DNA of 64,000 nt from Leishmania martiniquensis (taxonomy: Eukaryota; Euglenozoa; Kinetoplastea; Trypanosomatida; Trypanosomatidae). Both the position numbers and the translations under genes were made by a program. Location of the stretch: positions 172,501-236,500 of the forward strand of contig NC_090144.1 of the NCBI RefSeq assembly GCF_017916325.1. The letters run 5' to 3'. A model generated the notes under the pieces. It worked only from the letters and a program-made list of their open reading frames with translations, was not told the origin of the DNA and did not search any database. Below, piece after piece: positions 27,936-37,900 of this stretch. Numbering within the stretch: position 1 is the stretch's first letter; every line of letters starts with the position of its first letter.

Positions 27936-28491
27936 GCGCACTAAGCGGCTTTTCCTACGACTGCGCCCCTGCCTTCAGTCGCACGTATACGTGCCAAAGG
28001 GAGCGGAAGGGGAGGAATGGGGGATGAGGGCAAGTTGGGCGAGGAGAGCGGGGCGATTGCAGTGTCTCTTGCCGTGGTGACAGTCCACAAACGTGCGTGC
28101 GCAGGATGTGCCTCGCTGAGTTTATCTTTCCTCCTTGGGCTCTCGGGCGAATTTTTTTCCTTCGTTTATCGCTCGCTTCACCCCTCCCCCTTTTCATGCG
28201 CTTCATCTCCAGAGCGGTGCAGCACAAATCCCCTCCATCTCCGCCACCTCCCCATTTCATCTCCAACGTTGCCGACTTCTCTTTCTCGCAGTCATGTCCA
28301 CCGCATGACCCTCCCCCTCATGTCCCTCCTTCCTCCGTGTGCCGCACGATGAGAGACAGAGACAGAGAGACAGACGCACACACACATACATAAGCCATGA
28401 GAGCGATGGACAGACAGACGCGTACCGCCGACGGCCATTTTTTTTTTCGTTGTCGTCGTCTCATGTTTTTCCTTCTCTGTCCGGTGAGGGA

Positions 28492-28532
28492 GCACACACA
28501 CACACACTTTGGAGATGTGTGTGTGTGTGTGT
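28492..28532 (+). repeat. CA/GT inverted repeat hairpin
   Basis: A CA tract (28492-28507) and a GT tract (28516-28532) are separated by about 8-10 nt, giving a perfect stem of about 15 bp with slippable register. Confidence 0.75.
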
Positions 28533-29286
28533 GGATGGGTGTAGAGAAGAGTGTTTGGGCGTACGCACGCTGTACTCAGAGGCTCGTACCATCTTCGCCC
28601 CCTCCCCCCCGACACCACCACCACCACGTCCGTCAGAGTCTTCTCTCTTCTCTTCTCTCTCCACAACCGTACTTATAAGCGAATGGGCGGCTTATAAGCA
28701 TGCAGTCTGCTGCGCTCCATTTTTTTTTCTGTTCGTCCCCTCCTCCCTCCCCTCCCCCTCATCGCGGCATTCGCCCGATGCTGCGCGCGATGCTTGAAAG
28801 CGCCGCTCCCTCTTGTGCATGTGTTTTGGACGAAGAGATGACAGAGGGAAGAAGCGGAGCATCAAGAGGAACACCGAGAGAGGGGGAGAGGGGGGTAAGA
28901 GGCTTTGGATACACATTTCTAGGTGGCACGGTAGCGCCTCCCACGCCCGCCCTTGCCCTGCCGCGGGTGTGGCTAAGCGAACAACTTGGAGCCGCCAACG
29001 CCTATTACACGTCCGAATTTGCCAAGTGGGCGGTGCTGCTGCCAACGGACTTCTCTCCTCAGCCAACCAAGCTCAGCCCCTTTTTTTTCTTTGCCTCAGC
29101 GCACACGCATGCGGCTTTCGCAGCCCCGCTAACGCTACAGTCACACGGCCACACAGCCGCCGTGCCTCCGTGTATTGGTGCAGCTTCCATTTCTTGAAAG
29201 TCAGTCGCCCCTTGTCCCGTTCCTCCATCCCTTTCGCGTGCGAGTGAGGGGAGGGGGGCAGTGAGTACGATTTCACTTTCCGTTTC

Positions 29287-29450
29287 ATGCGCCCTACTTC
29301 CCTGCCGTAGAATACACAACGCAAACGCCGCGCGACGCCCCCACCCCACCCGTTGACCCACGCGCCGCTCCCATTCTGCTGGCTGCTACGCAGTGTGCGT
29401 CCCCCACTCGGTGGGTGGGTGGAGGTGGTGGCTCAGGACCCACCCTAACA
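29287..29450 (-). mobile_element. SIDER-like retroposon fragment, copy E (reverse)
   Basis: Read on the minus strand this contains the same order of blocks as copy A. There is a degraded form of the block ending CCACCC-ACGGAGTGAGG, then a GGGTGGGGGCGTCGCGC block, GTTTGCGTTGT, and GAAGTAGGGCGC. It is clearly diverged, so it is an old copy. It lies antisense in the spacer upstream of the K+ channel gene. Confidence 0.5.
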
Positions 29451-29947
29451 CACACACGCACACCTCTTTTCCCTTCTGCCCTTCTCCTCGTCATGATAGG
29501 GGAAGGGGTTCGGGTAACAGAGAACGAGAGAGAGCGCACCGAGCCAACAAGAAAAAGGGCGTGGAGGCTGTCTTCGCATGATGTAGAGCCCCCGGGGGGT
29601 AGGGGCTTCTATCCTCGGAGACCAGAGGACATCACACTCACACACAAACGCAGTCACGCCGCTGCTGTCGGGTTCTTTTTTTTTTGGCCTCCTCTGTGAC
29701 ATTTTGGAGAGGGGAGAAGGACCGTCTCACCTGTGCTGTTCGCGTTGCGCCATTCACGGACTCTCCTTCCATCAACCACCACCCCCAGTCCTCCCTCGTC
29801 CACCTCTGTCCCTCACCGTGGCAACGAACAGCAGAGGGCGGCGGGGGGCACGTTGGTATCTCCATCGAAGCACACACATCCGGATATTCGCTATCGCCTT
29901 CGCTTTCGGGGAGGGGGAGAGAGGAAGAGGGGTTGGAGTTGGAGTTG

Positions 29948-29966
29948 GTGTGTGTGTGTGTGTGTG
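29948..29966. repeat. GT dinucleotide tract
   Basis: A (GT)9-10 tract follows GGAGTTGGAGTT repeats in the spacer upstream of the channel gene. Confidence 0.8.
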
Positions 29967-30379
29967 CAACGGTTTCAAAGGAGCACCGAGAGAGTACGAC
30001 TGCACTCTTGTCAGCTTTCATCAGCGCCACGACGCACTCTCCCCCCTCTCTCTCACTGAGGCTCTTCTACGGAACCCTCTTCATAGCCCCCGCTATCGCT
30101 TCGCATCTCTGTTGGTGTCATTCGCGCCGTGTCGACTCACCTGCACCCTTTCGTTCCGCTTTCGTGTGCCCTCATCACCGCGCCGCGTCCGCGTCTGCTT
30201 TCCCCTGAGTTTTCCGTCTCTGTCGCGCGCGCTCTCTCCCTCTCCCCCTCCCTCCAGTGGAGAGGGGGCGCGCCGGTTCTCGACGTTGGGGGGTCTGCGT
30301 CGGTGAGGTCGACGCTGGAGTGGTTCGTCAGGAAGAGGGGGACGCAAGCGGAGGGGACGGGTCACCGGCGGCACGCATC

Positions 30380-30447
30380 ACTCACTCACTCCCCTCCTCT
30401 CCCCATCCCCCTTCTCTCCTCTCCTCCCTGCCTCCCTCCATTGGCAG
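30380..30447 (+). promoter_or_regulatory. Candidate trans-splice acceptor for K+ channel gene
   Basis: A very long C/T tract (30389-30440, with few interruptions) is followed by AG at 30446-30447, 21 nt before ATG 30468. It argues that the longer open frame beginning at 30129 is 5' UTR. Confidence 0.55.
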
Positions 30448-30467
30448 CCACCACATTCGGTGCTACG

Positions 30468-32612
30468 ATGCTGCGCGGTCTCTCGTTGGCGCCTCAGCAG
30501 CGGGGGGTGAGGGACCCGCACGAACTACCCCGTGAGGTGAAGAATGCCCTCCTCGGCGTGCCAATCGCGCATGCACCGCCGGACTACGGTTCCGCCGGCG
30601 GCAGCGGCGCCGACCCGGTGCTGGCATCGTCGCCTCTTCTGTCGCGTGGGACCGGGCATACGCAGAAGTGCTCGCCGAGCGAGCGTACCCAGCCGTCGCT
30701 CATGTCACGGCTCTTTCGTACGGCGAAGCACCGCTACTATACCCGTCTCACGGGGCAGGTGCCGGTGTTCGACTACGATGGCAACCTCACCACGCAGCAA
30801 AGGGGTGTCCACACCTTCCGCTTTCGCAGCCTCTCACTTTTCTATTTTTTTCGGTCGCAGCCGTGGATGGCGCTCATCACCTACTCTGTCATGATCTACG
30901 TCATCATTGTGCTGCTCATTGCCGCCGTCTACTACGCGTGGGGGACGGCGTGTGGGGCGGTAATGAACGTCGTGTCCGCCATTTACTTCACAGTCGTGAG
31001 CCTGGCAGCGAATGGCGGGTACATGGGTGAGGACGGGGCAACGATGACGGACGCCACGCACATGTGCTACCGCGGCCGCACTGCTATCGTAATGGTGTGC
31101 TCCTACGTCAACATCGTGTTTGTCGGCCTCGTCGCAGCCCTTGTCGTCAGTAAGGCAGAGTGCACTGGCAAGCTCGGTCACCGCGTCGTCTTCAGCGACT
31201 TCTGCACCCTCGCCAGCGTTCCAGGCCGGGCAGACCAGTGGCGGCTGGTATTCCGCATCGCCAACGTGGACAACCACATCCCCCTGGCTCGAGGCACGCT
31301 GCGACTCTTCTGCGTGACAGCAGAGCCCCTCAAAGAGTACCACATGCGCCAGAAGCAGCATCAGGTGCTCCAGTACTCGTATGCCGGCAAGGCGCTCACC
31401 AGATCGACCTGGGGCAGCATCCCTCAGCTTCTGCCAGAAGCGGAACTCGACGGTGGCTGCGGCAGGCGGCAACAGGAACGGATGGCGCTGCCGACAACTG
31501 AAGTTGGCCAGGGCCGTGGAGATGCGAGGGCGCGGAAGCGACGCGCGAAGGGGTGCAACCACCGATACCGCGCGCCGGCCCCACCAGTTTCACACGGTTC
31601 TCCTACGAGTGGCAGCAGAGAGGATGCGGACGCGTTGGCCCATGCGCTGCGGCGTAGCCAGGGGCGAAGGAAGCAGAAGCAGCAACTGCACCAGAGCAAC
31701 AGTGGTGGCGGAGCGAACGAGGCGAGCAGCCCGGGGGGACACCTCGGGCGGTGCAGCGGCGGCTCTCTCGGTCTCCAGCAGAGCCAAGGCGCCGCGTACG
31801 CTGAGGGCGAGAGCCACCGAAGCTCCTCGAGCGGTTCCAGTCGATCGTTGTCCGATGCTTCATCCGGCTCTGGCACCTCCACGCTGAGCACGTCCACCGG
31901 CAAGGCGTCGTCACCGCATCAACGTGGCTCGGTTGTGGAGAAGACTCTTTCGGCGAACTGTTCGGTCGGCAGCCAAGAGAAGATCCGCCTGGATGCTGGC
32001 CCTCCACCCGTGGAGGCGCGGAGTGCGCCGGATGCCACTGCCGCTGGTAAGCGATCGATTCTATGCGTTGGCATTGCCGACTCCGCCATCGCGGTTCCCT
32101 CGCGTAGTCACGTTCCCAAGGAGGCCGGCGGCATCACAATGGAGCGGATGCACCTCTGCGTTCAGGAGATGCGCTGGACCTGCGCCGGGGAGACGTACCT
32201 CGATCGCGGCGAAAGCGGCCAGCTCTCTCTGTGGTACCCGGCCGAGATTCTGCACATCATCGACGAGCGCAGTCCGCTCCGCCGCTTCCTTGAGCTGCCA
32301 CACGTAGCGGCCTCGCTTTGCAGCGGCAGCTCTTCCGCTGAGGTGCCGTCCAGGTCGATGTGTCGCGTCACCACGCCTCAACGACGCTTTCAAATTGTGG
32401 CCGTCTTTGACGCGACCGACATGGAGAGCGGCTCCGCCATTACAGCGAAACGCACCTACACCACCGAAGACATTGTCGCACACTACAAGTTCTCCGACCG
32501 CCTGGTGCACGTTCACCCGGAGAGCAACGAGGTGATGCTGGACTTCCACTACTTCAACGCACTGCTGCCGGTGAACCTGCTGGAGCCTTCCACAACGGAC
32601 TCGGACATGTAA
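30468..32612 (+). CDS. IRK: Inward-rectifier-type K+ channel without canonical filter (IRK)
   Basis: The protein has 714 residues. Two membrane helices are visible, at about 132-158 (ALITYSVMIYVIIVLLIAAV) and about 206-230 (VMVCSYVNIVFVGLVAALVV). Between them a pore loop reads YFTVVSLAANGGYMGED, with filter residues Asn182-Gly183-Gly184-Tyr185-Met186-Gly187 where Kir channels have T-I-G-Y-G. After the second helix come Kir cytoplasmic-domain motifs: WRLVFRIANV, EILHIIDERSPLRRFLE (Kir: H-I-D-SPL) and FQIVAVFDAT with a Y-T-E-D-I-like strand. The cytoplasmic domain is split by about 250 residues of Ser/Arg/Gly-rich sequence (about 320-570). This matches the trypanosome channel TbIRK, reported as a signature-sequence-free K+ channel of acidocalcisomes. 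The location here is inferred from that relationship. Confidence 0.82.
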   Translation: MLRGLSLAPQQRGVRDPHELPREVKNALLGVPIAHAPPDYGSAGGSGADPVLASSPLLSRGTGHTQKCSPSERTQPSLMSRLFRTAKHRYYTRLTGQVPVFDYDGNLTTQQRGVHTFRFRSLSLFYFFRSQPWMALITYSVMIYVIIVLLIAAVYYAWGTACGAVMNVVSAIYFTVVSLAANGGYMGEDGATMTDATHMCYRGRTAIVMVCSYVNIVFVGLVAALVVSKAECTGKLGHRVVFSDFCTLASVPGRADQWRLVFRIANVDNHIPLARGTLRLFCVTAEPLKEYHMRQKQHQVLQYSYAGKALTRSTWGSIPQLLPEAELDGGCGRRQQERMALPTTEVGQGRGDARARKRRAKGCNHRYRAPAPPVSHGSPTSGSREDADALAHALRRSQGRRKQKQQLHQSNSGGGANEASSPGGHLGRCSGGSLGLQQSQGAAYAEGESHRSSSSGSSRSLSDASSGSGTSTLSTSTGKASSPHQRGSVVEKTLSANCSVGSQEKIRLDAGPPPVEARSAPDATAAGKRSILCVGIADSAIAVPSRSHVPKEAGGITMERMHLCVQEMRWTCAGETYLDRGESGQLSLWYPAEILHIIDERSPLRRFLELPHVAASLCSGSSSAEVPSRSMCRVTTPQRRFQIVAVFDATDMESGSAITAKRTYTTEDIVAHYKFSDRLVHVHPESNEVMLDFHYFNALLPVNLLEPSTTDSDM

Positions 32613-33187
32613 GGGAAGCAGCCGCTCCGCCTCTGACCGAGTCATGGTGTTACACCTTTATGAAATGGTCACACACGCGTGGACGACCCTGCTTGTGCGC
32701 GTGTGCTACGTTTTGAGTTGCGTTCAAAATCGCTTCTGCTTCCTCGTCTTCCTCTTCCGTCGATTCCTGATGGAGGCTCGCCGTCCTGAAACCCACAGTG
32801 TGTGTGTGTATGTGTGACGTGTGTCCCTTTATAGTCATGATGGGGGCGCAGACGGAAGAGGGAGGGGTGAAGACTGTGAGCAGTGATGGCCAGCGTTCCA
32901 TACGCTCCGACTACCACAAAGGTGTGTCCCTGTGTTGTCCCCCTCCGCGCACCTTCTCGGCGGACGCCACTACCTTCTCGCATATATCAGCACCGGCACT
33001 ATGCCCATCGTCATCGTCTCTCCCCTCCCTCTCTCTCCCTCTTCACCTCTTTTTCTCGCTTACAGACCCCCCTATCGCGACGACCACAAACGTTTCTTAC
33101 CCACCGCCCCCTCACCGAATCTGCCGACGTCCTGTTTCTGTTGGCCTCCCCTTGGCAGCGTACAAGGAAAGGGGGCGTGGGCGGGCC
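32613..33187. other. Intergenic region K+ channel to LOA1-like gene
   Basis: A 575-bp spacer with no gene. It contains a short GT/AT stretch near 32798-32815 and the strong polypyrimidine/AG of the next gene. Confidence 0.6.
33016..33065 (+). promoter_or_regulatory. Strong trans-splice acceptor for LOA1-like gene
   Basis: A ~45-nt nearly pure C/T tract (33016-33060) ends in CTTACAG, with AG at 33064-33065, about 120 nt before ATG 33188. It is the clearest acceptor in the window and places the frame upstream of 33188 in the 5' UTR. Confidence 0.7.
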
Positions 33188-34420
33188 ATGGAGAAGTTCC
33201 GCCACTTTGGTGATGCCGCGACGGGCATTCACCCCTTCACCTTCGTGATCGCCCCCACCGCTGCGGGTCGCATCGGGTCTGCCTGCGTCTTTCCGGTGCG
33301 CCTGCTCGCCAGCTGCGTATTCGTCACTCTCCTCTTCGTAACAGACACGCTGCTGTGGATGTGCCATGCCGTCTATCTTGGCCTGCTAGGTCGTCTCCTG
33401 CTTGCACCGCTACAGCGAGCGTGGCTGCGGTGTCTTCTCTTCTTCATCGGGCACATCCTTCCAGAGAATCCACAGATAATGGCAAGCTCTACGCAGCAGC
33501 AGGGAGAGGCAAGCAGTTCCTCCCGTGCCGTCCGTGCGGGTGACCTTGTTGTGTGCAACCTCCAATCTGTGTGGGACGCATTGGTGCTCGAGGTGATGCT
33601 CGCGCAGCCGTATCACACTATTTGTTTTCCAGACGCGAATGCAGTGGAAGGAGAGGGTGATGTGCCGCGGTCAGAGGCATCGGCAGCGCCCGGTCTGCGC
33701 GTCTTCTGGCCTGGCCCCACGCAGCGCTGGCGGGTGTGGGCCTACACCCGTCGCACCGGCTCCCTCGCCTTCCTCGCAGCGCAGCAGTCGAGCAGCGCTG
33801 AGCAACAGTCCCTCCGGAAAAAGACAGAGGCAAGGGAGCTGCTGCTTCATCGCGTACAGGAAGCAGCAGCACACGCTGGTGTGCCGGTGTGGTGGTTTGG
33901 CGAAGGCACGTGCAGCAATGGGCGTGGACTTCTGTTGATGCCAGCAGTGACGTGCATGTCTGCAGCGTCCTCCAACGCGTCAGGAGGGTGCGTGGTGAAC
34001 TTTGCCACGATCCGGTACGACTCGCCCGCCCTGCAGAACGTGCTTGGCAACGACACGGAAGGCTTCTTTGCCGCGCTCTTCCGCACTGGGGTGCTTCTGT
34101 GCGGCAGCACAGCGCCGGCCTGGACAAGCCCTCTCTTCCCTACCGCTGAGGTGACTTACCGCAGCGTGCGTCTCACGCACGCCACGCCGTCGACGTTGGA
34201 CAGCAGACCCACCACATCAATGCGCTACTGGACGCTTTCTAAGCCGGCGCTGCTGGAACTACGCAATGCCATGTGCCAACGAGGGCAGGCGCTCGTTGTG
34301 AGCGGCAGCAGTGCTGGGGTGCGCCGCCAGCCGCTGTCTGTTGGGGTACAGGAGAAGAAGGGCTTCGTAGAAGCGTACAGGGCGATGCTGGACCGAACGA
34401 AAGCGAGGCCATCCGTGTGA
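33188..34420 (+). CDS. LOA1/Vps66-like lysophospholipid acyltransferase
   Basis: This 410-residue protein resembles yeast LOA1 (Vps66), a lysophosphatidic acid:oleoyl-CoA acyltransferase of the ER and lipid droplets. The start MEKFRHFGDAATGIHPF follows the LOA1 beginning closely. A hydrophobic hairpin (about 30-85) would anchor it to membrane. The acyltransferase block begins at Asn124-Leu-Gln-Ser-Val-Trp-Asp130, where the PlsC family normally has His-x4-Asp; the His is absent, as it also appears to be in LOA1. A FGEGTCSNGRGLL segment follows (Glu239-Gly-Thr241), the substrate-phosphate motif (F-P-E-G-T-x-S-N-G). The end, GFVEAYRAML, again echoes LOA1. It may make phosphatidic acid for membrane or storage lipid, or be catalytically altered. 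The family fit is good; activity is inference. Confidence 0.72.
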   Translation: MEKFRHFGDAATGIHPFTFVIAPTAAGRIGSACVFPVRLLASCVFVTLLFVTDTLLWMCHAVYLGLLGRLLLAPLQRAWLRCLLFFIGHILPENPQIMASSTQQQGEASSSSRAVRAGDLVVCNLQSVWDALVLEVMLAQPYHTICFPDANAVEGEGDVPRSEASAAPGLRVFWPGPTQRWRVWAYTRRTGSLAFLAAQQSSSAEQQSLRKKTEARELLLHRVQEAAAHAGVPVWWFGEGTCSNGRGLLLMPAVTCMSAASSNASGGCVVNFATIRYDSPALQNVLGNDTEGFFAALFRTGVLLCGSTAPAWTSPLFPTAEVTYRSVRLTHATPSTLDSRPTTSMRYWTLSKPALLELRNAMCQRGQALVVSGSSAGVRRQPLSVGVQEKKGFVEAYRAMLDRTKARPSV

Positions 34421-34972
34421 AGCTCTGGGGTGTAGCGATGGATAGCCTGCCTGAGGCTGCGCACAATCGCGTGCGTTGTGAACACACGCAGTGCTCGATC
34501 TCTATTCAAGGACCGACTAGCTGGCCACTGTCGCACTTTGCGGCAGCGGGAACAGCACGGCAAAGCAATGGCGGCGCGCGGAGACTCGCACACGCTGCTG
34601 CTTCACCCTCTCCCCACTACCACCACCTCTCTCTCTACGGGGCGAGTCAGAGCTGAAGATACTGTGCAAGAGTCGCGCCTAAGCAACCGGCAACGGCAAT
34701 GGCGCACACGCACGCGCACACACACACACAGATGCAGACAGACATCTTGAGCTGCTACACATCCGATGATACCTTATTTGAACTATGTGTGTGGTGTGTG
34801 TGTGTGTGCGTGCTCCTCTCTCCCCTCCCTTCACTCGCCACCGCTCGCCCTCTCCTTTCTCGCGTGGGCCTCATCCTTCTCAGGTCGGTATTCAGAGGGC
34901 CATCCGTCACACACACACACACACACGCCACATAGGAAACGCTGACTATTACTCGCGCTTATCCCTTGGGAA
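34421..34972. other. Intergenic region LOA1-like gene to 1640-residue gene
   Basis: A 552-bp spacer with no gene. It holds a CA tract (34716-34729), a GT-rich tract (34784-34808) and a second CA tract (34909-34926); the first two could pair. Confidence 0.6.
34812..34883 (+). promoter_or_regulatory. Candidate trans-splice acceptor for 1640-residue gene
   Basis: Two C/T tracts (34812-34832 and about 34847-34862) lead to TCATCCTTCTCAG, with AG at 34882-34883, 90 nt before ATG 34973. Confidence 0.5.
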
Positions 34973-37900
34973 ATGGCCGATGATGTGTCGCCACCACAGC
35001 CGCCTTTGGGTTTGTCCACCGCCGAGTGTGCGAAGAGCGCACGGGCAAACCTCGCTACAGACTCCTCCACCGGCGCAGCAGACCATGCGGCCGCCACCTC
35101 GACGTGGCACCGCCGGCAAAGGCTGAGGCGCTCCTCTCCTCCGCCTCCGCTTAGCAGTTTCGCCCTTTCAGCTGCAGAGGCGAACCTGCGGACCACTGCT
35201 AACCGCGTGGCAACGGCGCCCTTCGACCGTGGGGTGCACTGTGACGTCACCCTCGCTTCCCCTCGGCGACGAGCAGCATCCTCGAAGCCTGTGGCGCCGC
35301 CCGAGACGGCCAGCAATGACGTAAAAGCGGCTGCTGAAGAAGTGTCGTTCCGAACATCCTCCGCAGTCTCACCGCTATCGTCGTCCCCGAGAGACGCGCA
35401 GGAGGGAGACACCACACCTCTTTTCTGCGAGGACATCAGCAGCAGCGGCAACTTGCCGCCTCCGCGCCTTCCCTGGGGAGGCTGTGAGCACTGCGATCGA
35501 CCGCGGCCCACAGCCGGCGTGCATGTGCTGCCGTGGTGGAAGCGCATCCTCGTCGACGCTGCGTACCGCCAACGGCTTATGCAGCTTAGCACGGAGGGCT
35601 ATCATGAAGAGTTGCGGATTGTGCGCGAGACGCCGGGGCTGCTGTCCTCTGAGGAAGGAATGGAGGTGCGGAGGGTGTGGCGGGAGCGGTGCTGGATGGA
35701 GGATGTGCTAGAAAAGGCCGAGCTTCGGCCGTCTACAATCAAAGCGGCGGGTCTGCAAGAAGTCCATGGCGCGGCCTGCAGGATGGCAGCCCACTTCTCG
35801 CCCTTCGCGCCGTACCACATGCGCGTGAAAGGGCACGCCTCGCAGCAGGGGCACGCGCCGGCGCCGATGATGGAGGAGGTGGACGAAATTGTTCCCATGT
35901 CGCAGCACGTTGTCTTCCGCGTAGGGAGCGACGAAATCGCGTCGCACTTTTCCACAAAGCAACCCCGCTCGATCATTGATGCCTCTGCTGTGGAGAGCGT
36001 GCAGCGTGTCGCGCTCGGTGCCATGCCGCCCGTTCAGCACGTGCGAGAGCAGCAGCAGCAGGAATACGCAGTCAAGCAGCACCTCTCCTCCCTACGCCGC
36101 TTTTCCCGCAGCACCCCGTACGAGCTCAAAGAGAGCCTTGCACGCGATGTCGCAGCTGGTCGAACCGACGTGCCCATGCAGACCGCCATCACAGATGCGG
36201 TGATGGACGAGGAGCATCGTCCTCCCCGCGGCGCTGGCGCCAGAAACACCAAGCGGCAGTGCGTTTCACAGGACGTGTACACCTTCCCACCCCCGCAGCA
36301 CAGCACCGCCGCGCGACAGAGACAGTACGATGACATGCTCCCGACGTCAACTGCTCCGACTCGATGGCAGCTGCCACCGCGCAAGCCGCAGATGCCCGCG
36401 ACGCCGCTGTGGCAGCGCTCACGGCTTCCGGCCGGTATGTGGGCCGTCGAGTCGGCGCTGGCGCATGTGGCACGTGCGGAAGCGCTGCTGCACGCCTCCG
36501 CCGTACGCGACCCTCTTGCCGTGGCAAAGAAGACGGCGATCATCAAAGACGTAGCAGAAGCACCTACGCGCCACGAAGGTCCGTGCAGCGCGACGGGAGC
36601 GGTGGCTTCCTCAGCTGCTACCGCCACCGACGGCGAGCAACACCGCGACAGCATTCGCCGCCAGGAAGCCGCCATGGCGTGCGTCGATGGCACGGAGAAT
36701 CTTTATGGGCTTCAATATGTGTGGTGCGCGCCTCTTCCGCCCTGTGGATTCATTCGCGTCTCCCCTGATCCGCGTGTTGCTATGTGGCCCGACTCGGACG
36801 AAGAACGCGATGAGGGCCTACTTGGCACGATCGAAACAAACGGCAGCGCACAGGGGCGTCATCTGCACGCCCGCAGCCGTCGCGGTATCGAGGAAGGTGG
36901 AGGCCCCGTCATCACCGACGTCTCGGTGGACGTCTCTCAGCACCGTGGCCATCAGGCGCAGATGCGCCGCCTTGCACGCTGTGTCAATCACCGCACGCAT
37001 AAACTACGCTGGTTGCACAGCATTGGCCGCCATCGTGTATGCTACAATGATCTGGCCCTCTCCGACTCCAACGGCTCCTTGGCAGACACCGATTCGGCAT
37101 CATCCTCATCCTCCTCGGTAGAGCACTCGTCGGCAACAGGGTCGGTGGCGCGCAACAGCGATGCTGCGACCAAGGGCGAGAAAGCGAGCGGGAAGACGAT
37201 GTCTCTGGCGGTGCCTCCTACCAGCGCCCGTCGAAGCCACCGGCGGCACAGACGTCCCAGCAACCCCTCACGAGCAGCGCGCCCCGTGTACGATGGTGCG
37301 CTGAACATCAACATCTACGCCGAGGTCGTGGAGAGCCGTCGCCGGACCGTCGCCGCCACAAAAAAGCACAGCACCGATGGCGCCTCACCTCCGAGAGAAG
37401 CGTGCCAAGGCCAGCCTGGGCAGGCGGGCGATGCCGCCAGAGCAACGCGTCGCTTCCTTGGGTGTTACCGGCAGAGCCGCCTGCTCATTCACTTCAAGCT
37501 GTATTGCCGGGCGCTGTACGAGGAGGAGCGGGTGCGCAGCGGTGGTCCTGGCACCCACGTCATTGGCCGCGCCGGCGGAAGCGCGCCGGAGTACACGCCA
37601 TCAACGGAGGGACCGCTAGCCTGGGTGCCAGTTATCCCGCACCCGGTTCTGAAGCTGCAAGAGCGCGCGCCGTCACTGCGTAAGCCCCACGCCCGTCGCG
37701 TTCCCGTGGCGTCCACCATGAGCGGCTGCCGCTGTTGGGAAGGTTTGTACCCGGGCCCATGCGCCGATCTGGCTGCACCGGCCCATCAGGCGTGGCGGCA
37801 GCTGCGGCAGTCCAGCCTGGTGCGTCAGGCCCTGCGCGACATCTTCGACGAGCTCCCGCACGACCGCGAGGGTCTCCTGAACAAGCGCTCCTTCGTCCTG

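Larger units (their letters stand above)
27753..30467. other. Long intergenic region PP1-like gene to K+ channel gene
   Basis: This is a 2.7-kb spacer with no supportable gene; its frames are low complexity and start or stop in microsatellites. It holds a GC-rich hairpin at 27916-27935, a CA/GT inverted pair at 28492-28532, a reverse-oriented SIDER-like fragment at about 29287-29450, a GT tract at 29948-29966, T-runs, and C/T tracts. It is one of the two longest spacers in the window. Confidence 0.6.
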
